The notes below the pieces were generated by a model. It ran no database searches and had not been told where the DNA came from. It saw nothing but the letters and a program-made list of their open reading frames with translations. Below are positions 45,748-56,873 of a stretch of 64,000 nucleotides of DNA, piece after piece; position 1 is the stretch's first letter; each line of letters begins with the position of its first letter. Source of the stretch: Arthrobacter ulcerisalmonis. GTDB lineage: Bacteria > Actinomycetota > Actinomycetes > Actinomycetales > Micrococcaceae. The DNA is taken from NCBI RefSeq assembly GCF_900609065.1, contig NZ_UXAU01000029.1, positions 1 to 64,000 on the forward strand, read 5' to 3'. The position numbers were made by a program, and so were the translations under genes.

Positions 45748-45996
45748 TTAGGAAGCGCGACGGGCGCGAGCCGCACGTCGCTTGAGTGCACGACGTTCGT
45801 CCTCGCTCATGCCGCCCCAGACGCCGGCGTCCTGTCCGGACTCCAACGCCCACTGGAGGCAGGTATCGACGACGGCGCAGCGCCGGCACACGCTTTTGGC
45901 TTCTTCAATCTGGAGCAGGGCGGGGCCCGTGTTTCCGACCGGGAAGAACAGTTCGGGGTCCTTTTCGAGGCACGCTGCGCGGTTACGCCAATCCAT
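45748..45996 (-). CDS. whiB1: WhiB1-type iron-sulfur transcriptional regulator
   Basis: The 82-residue protein is a WhiB family regulator carrying a [4Fe-4S] cluster on Cys9, Cys37, Cys40 and Cys46 (AACLEKD; SVCRRCAVVDTC). The GVWGGMSEDERR turn and the basic tail KRRAARARR are present. The MDWRNRAAC start, the sequence and the pdtaS neighbour identify WhiB1, an NO-sensitive, generally essential regulator that binds the primary sigma factor. An ATG 18 bases upstream is possible but gives a nonstandard N-terminus. A CRP-like site lies about 35-50 bases upstream, and the stop codon lies in a small tandem duplication. Confidence 0.93.
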   Translation of the reverse strand: MDWRNRAACLEKDPELFFPVGNTGPALLQIEEAKSVCRRCAVVDTCLQWALESGQDAGVWGGMSEDERRALKRRAARARRAS

Positions 45997-46030
45997 GCTG
46001 ATCAGTCGCTCCATTCTGGGGAAAGCTCTT

Positions 46031-46046
46031 TGTGAAATTATTCACT
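46031..46046. promoter_or_regulatory. CRP/FNR-family operator upstream of whiB1
   Basis: TGTGA-N6-TCACT differs by one base from the CRP/GlxR consensus TGTGA-N6-TCACA, with an AT-rich centre. It is centred about 42 bases upstream of the whiB1 ATG. The whiB1 gene of Mycobacterium tuberculosis is CRP-controlled, which supports the assignment. Confidence 0.65.
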
Positions 46047-46063
46047 AGGGGCTACAAAGGAAA

Positions 46064-46081
46064 GGGGCCCGGCGGGGCCCC
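46064..46081. repeat. GC hairpin (GGGGCCC/GGGCCCC) in the whiB1 upstream region
   Basis: A perfect seven-bp inverted repeat with a four-base loop lies just upstream of the CRP-like site on the minus strand. It could terminate or attenuate transcription towards whiB1 or shield it from upstream transcription. No U tract follows. Confidence 0.5.
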
Positions 46082-46177
46082 GTTGGTCATCTGTGTCAAG
46101 CCTGTCATGTTAACGCGACGTAAACAAGGGGTAATAGGGGCTGACATCCCGGGAGTGCTGAGCGCTTCGTCACACTG

Positions 46178-46220
46178 TTGACAACGGCCCACACCGCATT
46201 TCGACTATCTCGGGTATGGT
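46178..46220 (+). promoter_or_regulatory. Promoter elements for the small membrane protein gene
   Basis: TTGACA at 46178-46183 matches the -35 consensus. TATGGT at 46215-46220 ends six bases before the GTG start, suggesting a leaderless transcript. The two are too far apart to form one promoter; TCGACT at 46201-46206 has the right 17-bp spacing to the -35. Which is used cannot be decided. Confidence 0.35.
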
Positions 46221-46226
46221 GCCAGT

Positions 46227-46715
46227 GTGTCAAGACCTTCGGATCAGCCGTCAGATGAATTGCCTGCGAATCAGCCACCTTCCGTGGCGGGATCAGTGCC
46301 CTCACGCTCTGCCGAGCCGGTGAGACCCGGCGCGGTCCTCGTTGTTGCTGTGGTGGCGGCGGCAGAAGCTACCGCGCTGCTGATTGCTGGCATTTGGTAC
46401 GGCTACCAACTTGTCTCCGGGAGCCCGGTGCTGTCCTTCTGGGGTGCAGTGTTCACCCTCGGCTTGCTCCTGGCCTTCTCTGCATGGCTTTATGCGGTGG
46501 GGCACTTTCTCATTCGCGGCTACCGGTGGACACGATCTGCTGCCTTGGTGGCTCAACTCTTTGTCCTGACAATTGGCGTCCCGACCATGGCGGGAGGGAT
46601 CGTGGGCCCGGGAGTGGCGATGGTGGTACCCGCGATCGTCGCACTGGTGCTCCTGTTCAACAACAAGGTGATTGCCTACGTCTCGAAGACCGGCGGACCG
46701 GCACCAACGCTCTAG
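46227..46715 (+). CDS. Small four-helix membrane protein of unknown function
   Basis: The 162-residue protein has a 30-residue polar N-terminus followed by four hydrophobic helices, including AVLVVAVVAAAEATALLIAG, FWGAVFTLGLLLAFSAWLYA, SAALVAQLFVLTIGVPTMAG and GVAMVVPAIVALVLLF. It ends in a short tail. No conserved motif is recognised. The GTG start probably lies at the 5' end of its mRNA. Its stop codon is shared tail to tail with that of the FtsK-type gene on the other strand (CTAG at 46712-46715), so the two are convergent with a four-base overlap. Confidence 0.75.
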   Translation: MSRPSDQPSDELPANQPPSVAGSVPSRSAEPVRPGAVLVVAVVAAAEATALLIAGIWYGYQLVSGSPVLSFWGAVFTLGLLLAFSAWLYAVGHFLIRGYRWTRSAALVAQLFVLTIGVPTMAGGIVGPGVAMVVPAIVALVLLFNNKVIAYVSKTGGPAPTL

Positions 46716-49700
46716 GATCTTGTGGGCTCGGTCCACGCCACCTGGATAGTCCGTTGCTCTCCATTGGCCAGCACGATCGCTCGACCGGGTGGCGAATCAG
46801 CTTCCACCTCGATCCGCAACCCGAAGAGGTCAGCATCTCCGGCCAGGCGCGGAGCAATTAGCAGGCCTGTGCCGTCCGCGCGGGCGTGCAACGCCAGCGG
46901 CACTTTTTGGAGCAACAGCGGGCTGTATTGTGCGGTGAAAACGACGGCGACGCCATGGGAGTGCAGGGCGACCAACGCCTGCATGGCCGCGGGTGATGCC
47001 AGATCGGCGTCGTCGACCAAGGCAACCGGCGATTGCATGGCGGTAGGTGACGCGGTGTCGGTGTCGTTGACCCGGGCTACCAGCGACTGCACGGCCGTAG
47101 GTGACGCAAGGTCGGCGTCGTTGACCCGGGTGCCTGAGCCACGCTGTGCCTTGACCGCTTCGGCCGCTATCACTTGGCGGCGCCAGTACTCTGATGCGTC
47201 TTCGGATTCGGGCGGGCTTAACCAGTGTCGCGCACCGGGATTAAGCGCCCGCAGCGACCTCAAGACGGTTGACTTCCCGCTGCCCTGGCGGCCGAGGACT
47301 GCCAGCACGCCTCCCGGTGCCAGCTGCAGACCTTGTGGTTCGAGTTCGTCGCCGCCGATTCCCACCCACAATGCTGTTGGATCTGTTGGATCTGTTGGAT
47401 CTGTTGGATCTGTTGGATGGGTTCGCTCCGTTTGATTGTTCGGTTCTCTTCGATGCGGGTGCTGCGCCTGATCGGACTGATCCGTTGGGACGGCCGAAAC
47501 GTGCCCTCCTGGCCGTCGGAGTGCCTTCGCGATGTCTGTAGAGGTGGCCACAGCGGGCAGTGGCTCAATCCGAAACGGCCGCATGGTGCGCGTGCTGGCC
47601 GAGGTGCAGGTGCCCTTGCCATTCTCGCTCGCTGCGGGGGAGCACCCCGTTCTAGGTGCGCATTCGTGCTGCTCGAATAGTTTCGCGTCTGCCGGTGGGC
47701 CAAAGAGTTGGCACACGGCTGACCTCTCGGCAGAGCTACTTCTGCCGGTGATGGCGCCAAACGCAATTGCTCTGCCCTGCACTGGATCAGTCACGGGCAG
47801 CCGGGGCCAGGCAAGCCTGCCGTCCTCCGTCGAACCGGTGGGAAAATAGAGCCGGTTTGGTACCGCGCCGAAGAACCGCGAGGTGACCAACTCGCGGTTA
47901 CCGGAGATCAACACGGTAATATCCGCAGAGCTGCCTTCCCGCACCACATCGTGCAAAATTTCCTCAGCCCAGGCCAACGGACCGGCGCGAAGTGCCGAGG
48001 ACCACGATCCCCAGCCGGAAATGACCAGAAGCAGGGGCGTGGCCGGTTGTTGAAAGGTGCCACTGAGCCGTTGAGCCATTTCCAGTCGGAGTCGTTCCAG
48101 GACGCGGACAGCACGGCGTAGCTCATCGATGCCAACGTAGGCGCCTGAGCGGTGGTGACCTCGGGCTGCGGTGAAGACGCCTGTTGAGTCCAGGAAATAG
48201 AAATGTGCTTCCTCGGGTGCCGCGACCATGCTGGCCACCGCAGCAATAGTAGCTTCGGTCAATCCAGAGGCCGCAGTCCCAATGAAGGCGAGGTGCCCGT
48301 CGTCTCGAGGAGCCCAGACCACGTTGCGGACCACCTGCTCGTCCGTGGCATCCAACAGTCCCAGCACATGTCGCCAGCCAGCACTGGATGCGCCGGGAAT
48401 ACTTCGTGGTGGAGTCATGGTGGTTGGCAGCGGAGCGGCCACAGGCCGATGGGGTGCCAGTCCGTTCCGTCGGGTGAAGAGATCCTGCACAAGGGCTATC
48501 AGCGGTGCTGCAACGTGGGCAGGTGGTGCTTTGTGGTCAGGAGGGCTTGGCGCCATCCCGATGACAGGGCAGGTCAGTTCATCAACGGCCAACCGGACTG
48601 TGCAGCCGCGGGCACTGAGTGGTCTTCCCGTGAGCGTCGCTGTCTGGAATTCTTCCGGCGCTTCGGTTCCTCGGGCCAGGAAAGCGCGGCCCGGTTGATC
48701 GATGCTGATGCCTGCCGCGGCACCCGTTCCGATGATGTCAATGGATTCCAGGGACGACTGGACGCGCAGGGCGATGCTGGAGGTGACGTTGGCGCGGATG
48801 TCGGCGGACAAGGCGCCTTGGGGGCGCTGGGTCGCCATCACCAGGTGGAGGCCAAGGGAACGGCCCACGGCAGCGATGCGCATCAATTCGCGGAGTACGT
48901 CGGGCGAGTCGTCTACCAGGATGCGAAATTCGTCGATGACAATCACGAGATGGGGCATTGGTATTGAGTCCGCCGGGCCGTGCTGCAGGTAGGCGCTGAT
49001 GTCTGGGACACAGGCGCGAGCCAAAAGTAGCTCCCGACGTCGAACTTCTGCTCGCAGTGAGACGAGCATGCGATCCAGCTCGGAAGCCGACAGGTCCGTC
49101 AGCAGGCCAATGCAGTGCACCAGGGGTGCGAGCGGTCCCAACCCGGATCCACCTTTGAAGTCGACGAACAGGAACGTAACGCGATCTGGTGGGTAGCTGA
49201 GGGCCAACCCCGCTACGAGGGTGCGGAGGAGCTCGGACTTTCCGGAACCGGTGGTACCAGCCACCATCAGGTGCGGCCCATCGGACTGAAGATCGACGAT
49301 GCGCTGGCCCGCGGTGCCCTGCCCAAGGGGCACCGCAAGTGTCGTCGTCCTTGCAGCAGCCAGCCAGCGGTTCTCGGTGTCTAAGGCAGACATCGGAAGG
49401 ATTGCCGCCAGATCGCATGATGCGGTCAAATCCACTTCCTTCGCTTCAATGGGGCGCCATCCCCTGGTCGCCCAGCAACGACAAAATCGGTCAAAGACTT
49501 CAGCGGTGGCGAGGTCGGGGATGAACTCTAACTCGGGGGCCCGGAATTCCCTTCCGGGCGAGGCTAACGAGGCCAACGTGATCAGTGCTGAGCGATGTTC
49601 TGAGAGAACGACTGTCGCAAGGCCGATCGTCTGCCTCTGCGTGCCAAAGCCAGGGCCAGGCCAGAAATGGAGCACCCGCCAGCCAAGGGCCAGTGCTGCC

Positions 49701-51154
49701 TGACCTGGGTCCGGCGCTGAATCCGCGTGCGGGTCGCTAGGCTCTGAGGAATGCACGAGAAAGAGCACACCTGCGTGCTTGGGGCTATTGAGCGCCATAT
49801 GCAGGGCCGCAGGCGTTGCCGTCATCATGACCTGGGCCAGATACCGGCCGGCGAGGGGAAGTGAGTCCGGGAGACCGTGGACCACGACGGCTGTGCCTTG
49901 GCCTCGGGGATACCCGACCTGCTGCATCACGAGTGAGCGGACCATTGCGTGGACGAGTTCCTCGGGACCGCTGAAGCTGGCTGATTCCGCGGCCGGGTCC
50001 AAGAAGACAGGAAGAACTTCCACCGGCTCGTTGATGGCATCGCCACGACTGTCAGCGCACTGAACATTTGCCTTCTGGGGCGCTGTGCCCAATCGGAACC
50101 ACAAGCCGCCTGGGTCGGACTCCGTCACCGCCACAGACTTGTCCAATGGTGCAGCGCGTTCGATTGCTCCATGTCCTGGGGCACTGCGTTCGGCTGCCAA
50201 CACGAGATGCGCCAGCGACGGCCCGGCAGCGATCCGCCGTCGTCGATCCAGTTCTATTGATACCCGAAGAGCCGCAGCAAATGACCGGCGCTGCCTCCTT
50301 TGGCTGGTCAACGGGCCCAGAATTGAAAATGCCGAAATAGCCGTAAACGCGAGAAATATCCACATGCCGGTGAAGGTTGCCAAGGCCACGCCGGCTACGA
50401 CGGGGATGAGGGCAGGGAGCAGCGACAGCCAGGAAAAGACTCCCACGTTGTCGCCAACGGAGAGCGGCTCACTGACCGATGTGCCGGCGTCGGCCATTGA
50501 TTTTGGAGCTTGGCTGAGGAAGACGACTGACATGGTGGTCCTCCCACAGCGAATTGCAGATCTCGTTGAAATCGGCATCTGGGTGACAGCTGACCCATCA
50601 ACGTAACTACCGTTGATGCTTCCCAGATCGGTCAGGGTGATGTCTTTGTCTGTGACAACCAGAACTGCATGCTCGCGGGACAGATCCGGATCTGGGATGG
50701 TGATCCGGGCGCCTTCACGGCCGATGGTGTACCTGCCGCGACTCAACGCCACGATAGTTCCCGCCCGAATGCCCGAGTGAATGGCGAGGCCCAGAGGAGC
50801 GGAGAGACCCTCGATGGCTACGGGAAATGTCAGCTGGTGAGAGTCCTCTGCCGGTTCTCCGTGCATGCTGTCCGAGGCGTCGACCGACGAGCCGTCTTGG
50901 CCGGGAGACGTGGCCGCGGACATCCGAAGACGAGCCACCATGACGGCGCCGTTGGTCAGTGGCGGCACGCCAACGAGGAGGCGCTCGAGGCGCTCGCCGC
51001 CCACGGTGATGTCAGTGGCGCCGTAGTGAGACGCCAAGATGTCGGCGAGCTCCGCTCCGCTCGTTCCGGCAGGATGTTCAATGCATAGTTCCAACGCGGG
51101 CGGCGGCGGCGCCGCCAGCCCTGGCCTGAACACTACTGTGCAGTGCAACATCAT
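46712..51154 (-). CDS. FHA-FtsK/SpoIIIE (EssC/EccC-like) membrane ATPase
   Basis: The 1480-residue protein has the layout of type VII secretion coupling ATPases. An N-terminal small domain (1-80) precedes an FHA domain (about 138-205; GRYTIGREG with Arg146, SREH, GSINGSYVDG). Two transmembrane helices lie at about 240-281. FtsK/SpoIIIE domain 1 has Walker A TGSGKS with Lys639 and Walker B HLVIVIDEF. Domain 2 has a degenerate P-loop (GTAASGLT, 959-966). Domain 3 has GRQGSGKST with Lys1294. Between domains 2 and 3 lies a (Asp-Pro-Thr)n stretch, and a 54-bp repeat triplicates the Walker B segment of domain 3. No WXG100, EccB, EccD or mycosin gene is adjacent, so the substrate is unknown. Two adjacent ATGs are possible starts. 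Confidence 0.88.
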   Translation of the reverse strand: MMLHCTVVFRPGLAAPPPPALELCIEHPAGTSGAELADILASHYGATDITVGGERLERLLVGVPPLTNGAVMVARLRMSAATSPGQDGSSVDASDSMHGEPAEDSHQLTFPVAIEGLSAPLGLAIHSGIRAGTIVALSRGRYTIGREGARITIPDPDLSREHAVLVVTDKDITLTDLGSINGSYVDGSAVTQMPISTRSAIRCGRTTMSVVFLSQAPKSMADAGTSVSEPLSVGDNVGVFSWLSLLPALIPVVAGVALATFTGMWIFLAFTAISAFSILGPLTSQRRQRRSFAAALRVSIELDRRRRIAAGPSLAHLVLAAERSAPGHGAIERAAPLDKSVAVTESDPGGLWFRLGTAPQKANVQCADSRGDAINEPVEVLPVFLDPAAESASFSGPEELVHAMVRSLVMQQVGYPRGQGTAVVVHGLPDSLPLAGRYLAQVMMTATPAALHMALNSPKHAGVLFLVHSSEPSDPHADSAPDPGQAALALGWRVLHFWPGPGFGTQRQTIGLATVVLSEHRSALITLASLASPGREFRAPELEFIPDLATAEVFDRFCRCWATRGWRPIEAKEVDLTASCDLAAILPMSALDTENRWLAAARTTTLAVPLGQGTAGQRIVDLQSDGPHLMVAGTTGSGKSELLRTLVAGLALSYPPDRVTFLFVDFKGGSGLGPLAPLVHCIGLLTDLSASELDRMLVSLRAEVRRRELLLARACVPDISAYLQHGPADSIPMPHLVIVIDEFRILVDDSPDVLRELMRIAAVGRSLGLHLVMATQRPQGALSADIRANVTSSIALRVQSSLESIDIIGTGAAAGISIDQPGRAFLARGTEAPEEFQTATLTGRPLSARGCTVRLAVDELTCPVIGMAPSPPDHKAPPAHVAAPLIALVQDLFTRRNGLAPHRPVAAPLPTTMTPPRSIPGASSAGWRHVLGLLDATDEQVVRNVVWAPRDDGHLAFIGTAASGLTEATIAAVASMVAAPEEAHFYFLDSTGVFTAARGHHRSGAYVGIDELRRAVRVLERLRLEMAQRLSGTFQQPATPLLLVISGWGSWSSALRAGPLAWAEEILHDVVREGSSADITVLISGNRELVTSRFFGAVPNRLYFPTGSTEDGRLAWPRLPVTDPVQGRAIAFGAITGRSSSAERSAVCQLFGPPADAKLFEQHECAPRTGCSPAASENGKGTCTSASTRTMRPFRIEPLPAVATSTDIAKALRRPGGHVSAVPTDQSDQAQHPHRREPNNQTERTHPTDPTDPTDPTDPTALWVGIGGDELEPQGLQLAPGGVLAVLGRQGSGKSTVLRSLRALNPGARHWLSPPESEDASEYWRRQVIAAEAVKAQRGSGTRVNDADLASPTAVQSLVARVNDTDTASPTAMQSPVALVDDADLASPAAMQALVALHSHGVAVVFTAQYSPLLLQKVPLALHARADGTGLLIAPRLAGDADLFGLRIEVEADSPPGRAIVLANGEQRTIQVAWTEPTRS
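46968..47131. repeat. 54-bp tandem repeat, three copies, inside the FtsK-type gene
   Basis: Landmark GCATGG/GCACGG boxes recur at 46981, 47035 and 47089, exactly 54 bp apart. Each unit encodes about 18 residues of the form VNDADLASPTAVQSLVAR. The copies have diverged slightly but stay in frame. Confidence 0.9.
47374..47418. repeat. 9-bp tandem repeat (CTGTTGGAT)x5 encoding Asp-Pro-Thr
   Basis: Five exact copies of CTGTTGGAT lie in the FtsK-type gene. In the minus-strand frame they encode repeated Asp-Pro-Thr in the linker before ATPase domain 3. Because the unit is nine bases, length changes would keep the frame. Confidence 0.95.
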
Positions 51155-51334
51155 TGCTGCTTCCCCGTTCCCTTGGAGTCAACGTAGTCACATCCGGCCC
51201 CACCTATGCGACTGCGGTTTTCCATGTGGAAAAACTGTGGTGGGGAGGGGAGGACAAACCTCCAACGCGAGCACGTGACTCGGTTAGGATCGCTACAGAA
51301 TGGACCTGGTCCGCATCTTCCAAAAGGAGCTACC

Positions 51335-55222
<3,888 letters not shown>

Positions 55223-56092
55223 ATGCCTGCCGCACTTGAGGGTATGACCCGGCCGGGGCAGGGGCGTGGGCTGCTGGATGTCTACGATCACCGCTTCCTG
55301 CTGAAGCTGCTGGTCCGCAAGGAAATCAAGGTCCGCTACCGTGGCTCGGTCCTGGGCCTGTTGTGGTCCTACGTCAAGCCGTTGATGCAGTTCCTGATCT
55401 ACTTTGTAGCACTGGGCATCTTCCTCAACCTACAACGGGGAACCCCGAACTACGCGATCTATCTGTTCTCGGGCATAGTACTGGTCAACTTTTTCACCGA
55501 GTCGTTGGGTAACGCCACCCGTTCCATCGTCGATAATCGGGACCTGATCCGAAAGATCTACCTGCCCAGGGAGCTGTTCCCGGTGGCAACGGTCTGGGTA
55601 TCGGCCGCCCATTTCCTTCCCCAATTGTTGGTCCTTGCCGGCGCGTGCTTCATAGCGGGCTGGTCGCCGTCCATCCTCCAATTGGCTGCGGCAGTGTTGG
55701 CCTTCATTCTGGTGTCCGTGCTGGCTACTGGACTGGGTCTGATATTCAGCGCCGCAAATGTGTACTTCCGTGATTCCGAAAACATCGTGGACATGATCCT
55801 CATGGTGGTCACTTGGGCATCGCCGGTTTTGTACGTGTGGACCATGGTCAAGCAGGTGATGGGCCCGTGGTTCTGGGTCTACCAGATCAATCCAATGACT
55901 GTGGCGGTGGAGATATTTCACTGGGCTTTCTGGTTCCCCACCCTGAAGGAGGATCAGCTCACGCTGGCCAGCATGCCGCCGGACCTGATGACCATCTGGC
56001 TTCCGGCCGCGTTCCTCATTTCATTCATCATCCTGTTCATCGGCCAGCAGGTATTCCGCCGTGCCGCCGTCCACTTTGCCCAGGAGCTTTAG
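55223..56092 (+). CDS. wzm: Polysaccharide ABC exporter permease (Wzm/Rv3783-like)
   Basis: The 289-residue protein is an ABC-2 type permease with six transmembrane helices. The amphipathic N-terminal segment LLVRKEIKVRYRGSVLGLLW is a hallmark of Wzm/RfbA-type exporters, and SIVDNRDLIRKIYLPRELFP is the cytoplasmic coupling helix. With Wzt it flips lipid-linked glycan to the outer face. The ATG follows the glfT2 stop codon without a gap. The wzt GTG follows two bases after its stop, with its ribosome site (GGAG) in the wzm 3' end. The context makes lipid-linked galactofuranan the likely substrate. Confidence 0.93.
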   Translation: MPAALEGMTRPGQGRGLLDVYDHRFLLKLLVRKEIKVRYRGSVLGLLWSYVKPLMQFLIYFVALGIFLNLQRGTPNYAIYLFSGIVLVNFFTESLGNATRSIVDNRDLIRKIYLPRELFPVATVWVSAAHFLPQLLVLAGACFIAGWSPSILQLAAAVLAFILVSVLATGLGLIFSAANVYFRDSENIVDMILMVVTWASPVLYVWTMVKQVMGPWFWVYQINPMTVAVEIFHWAFWFPTLKEDQLTLASMPPDLMTIWLPAAFLISFIILFIGQQVFRRAAVHFAQEL

Positions 56093-56093
56093 C

Positions 56094-56843
56094 GTGAGCG
56101 CACCCGGCGAACTCGCCATCCACTGTCAGAATCTCCGCAAGCAGTTCATCCTCCGGCATACCCGCTCCATGAAGGAAGCAGTTGTCTGGCTGATCAAAGG
56201 CCGCAAAGGCGACCTGTCCAGGAAATTCATGGCTCTTACTGACGTCTCGCTCGACGTTCGCCAGGGCGAGACCGTGGCGCTGCTGGGCTTGAACGGTTCC
56301 GGCAAGTCGACTCTGCTGAAGCTGATCTCCGGTGTCCTCCAACCCGATGGCGGTTCGGTGCAGACCCGGGGCAGGGTGGCCGGCCTCATCGAGGTGGGAG
56401 CCGGTTTCCACCATGACCTGAGCGGCCGTGACAACGTCTACCTCAACGGTGCGATCCTGGGTATGACGGAAAAGCAGATCGACGAAATGTTCGATTCCAT
56501 TGTCGAGTTCTCGGAAATCGGCGAGTTCATTGACACGGAGGTCAAGTTCTACTCGTCCGGTATGTATCTCCGGCTCGCATTCTCGATCGCGGTCCATACT
56601 GATCCGGAAGTCTTCCTGATCGATGAGATCCTAGCCGTGGGGGACGAGCCATTCCAGCGGAAGTGCATCGCAAAGATCAAGGAGCTTTCCGCAAAAGGCA
56701 AGACCCTTTTTGTGGTCAGCCACGACCTTGACCTTGTGGCTACGGTCTGTGAACGCGGAATTCTCCTCGAACATGGCGAGGTCATCATGGACGGCGAAGT
56801 CCACGAGGTTGTTGCTGAGTTGCGGAGTCGAACAGCGACTTGA
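56094..56843 (+). CDS. wzt: Polysaccharide ABC exporter ATPase (Wzt/Rv3781-like)
   Basis: The 249-residue ATPase energises the Wzm exporter. Walker A is GLNGSGKST (about 63-71), the signature is YSSGMYLRLAFSIAV and Walker B is VFLIDEILAVGDEPF. The N-terminal NLRKQFILRHTRSMKEAVVW is typical of glycan exporters. It lacks the C-terminal carbohydrate-binding domain of O9a-type Wzt, as in mycobacterial Rv3781. The GTG at 56094 is chosen for its GGAG eight bases ahead; the frame is open 11 codons upstream. It converges with the DUF6541-like gene. Confidence 0.93.
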   Translation: MSAPGELAIHCQNLRKQFILRHTRSMKEAVVWLIKGRKGDLSRKFMALTDVSLDVRQGETVALLGLNGSGKSTLLKLISGVLQPDGGSVQTRGRVAGLIEVGAGFHHDLSGRDNVYLNGAILGMTEKQIDEMFDSIVEFSEIGEFIDTEVKFYSSGMYLRLAFSIAVHTDPEVFLIDEILAVGDEPFQRKCIAKIKELSAKGKTLFVVSHDLDLVATVCERGILLEHGEVIMDGEVHEVVAELRSRTAT

Positions 56844-56873
56844 TCCCGCCTATGAGGGGGTTTTTGGGAACGC

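Noticed and set aside
35275..47418. CRISPR array suggested by the short repeats at 35.3, 36.0, 47.0 and 47.4 kb
   Set aside because: Units are 8, 10, 54 and 9 bp with no unique spacers and no cas genes; two of the arrays are coding.
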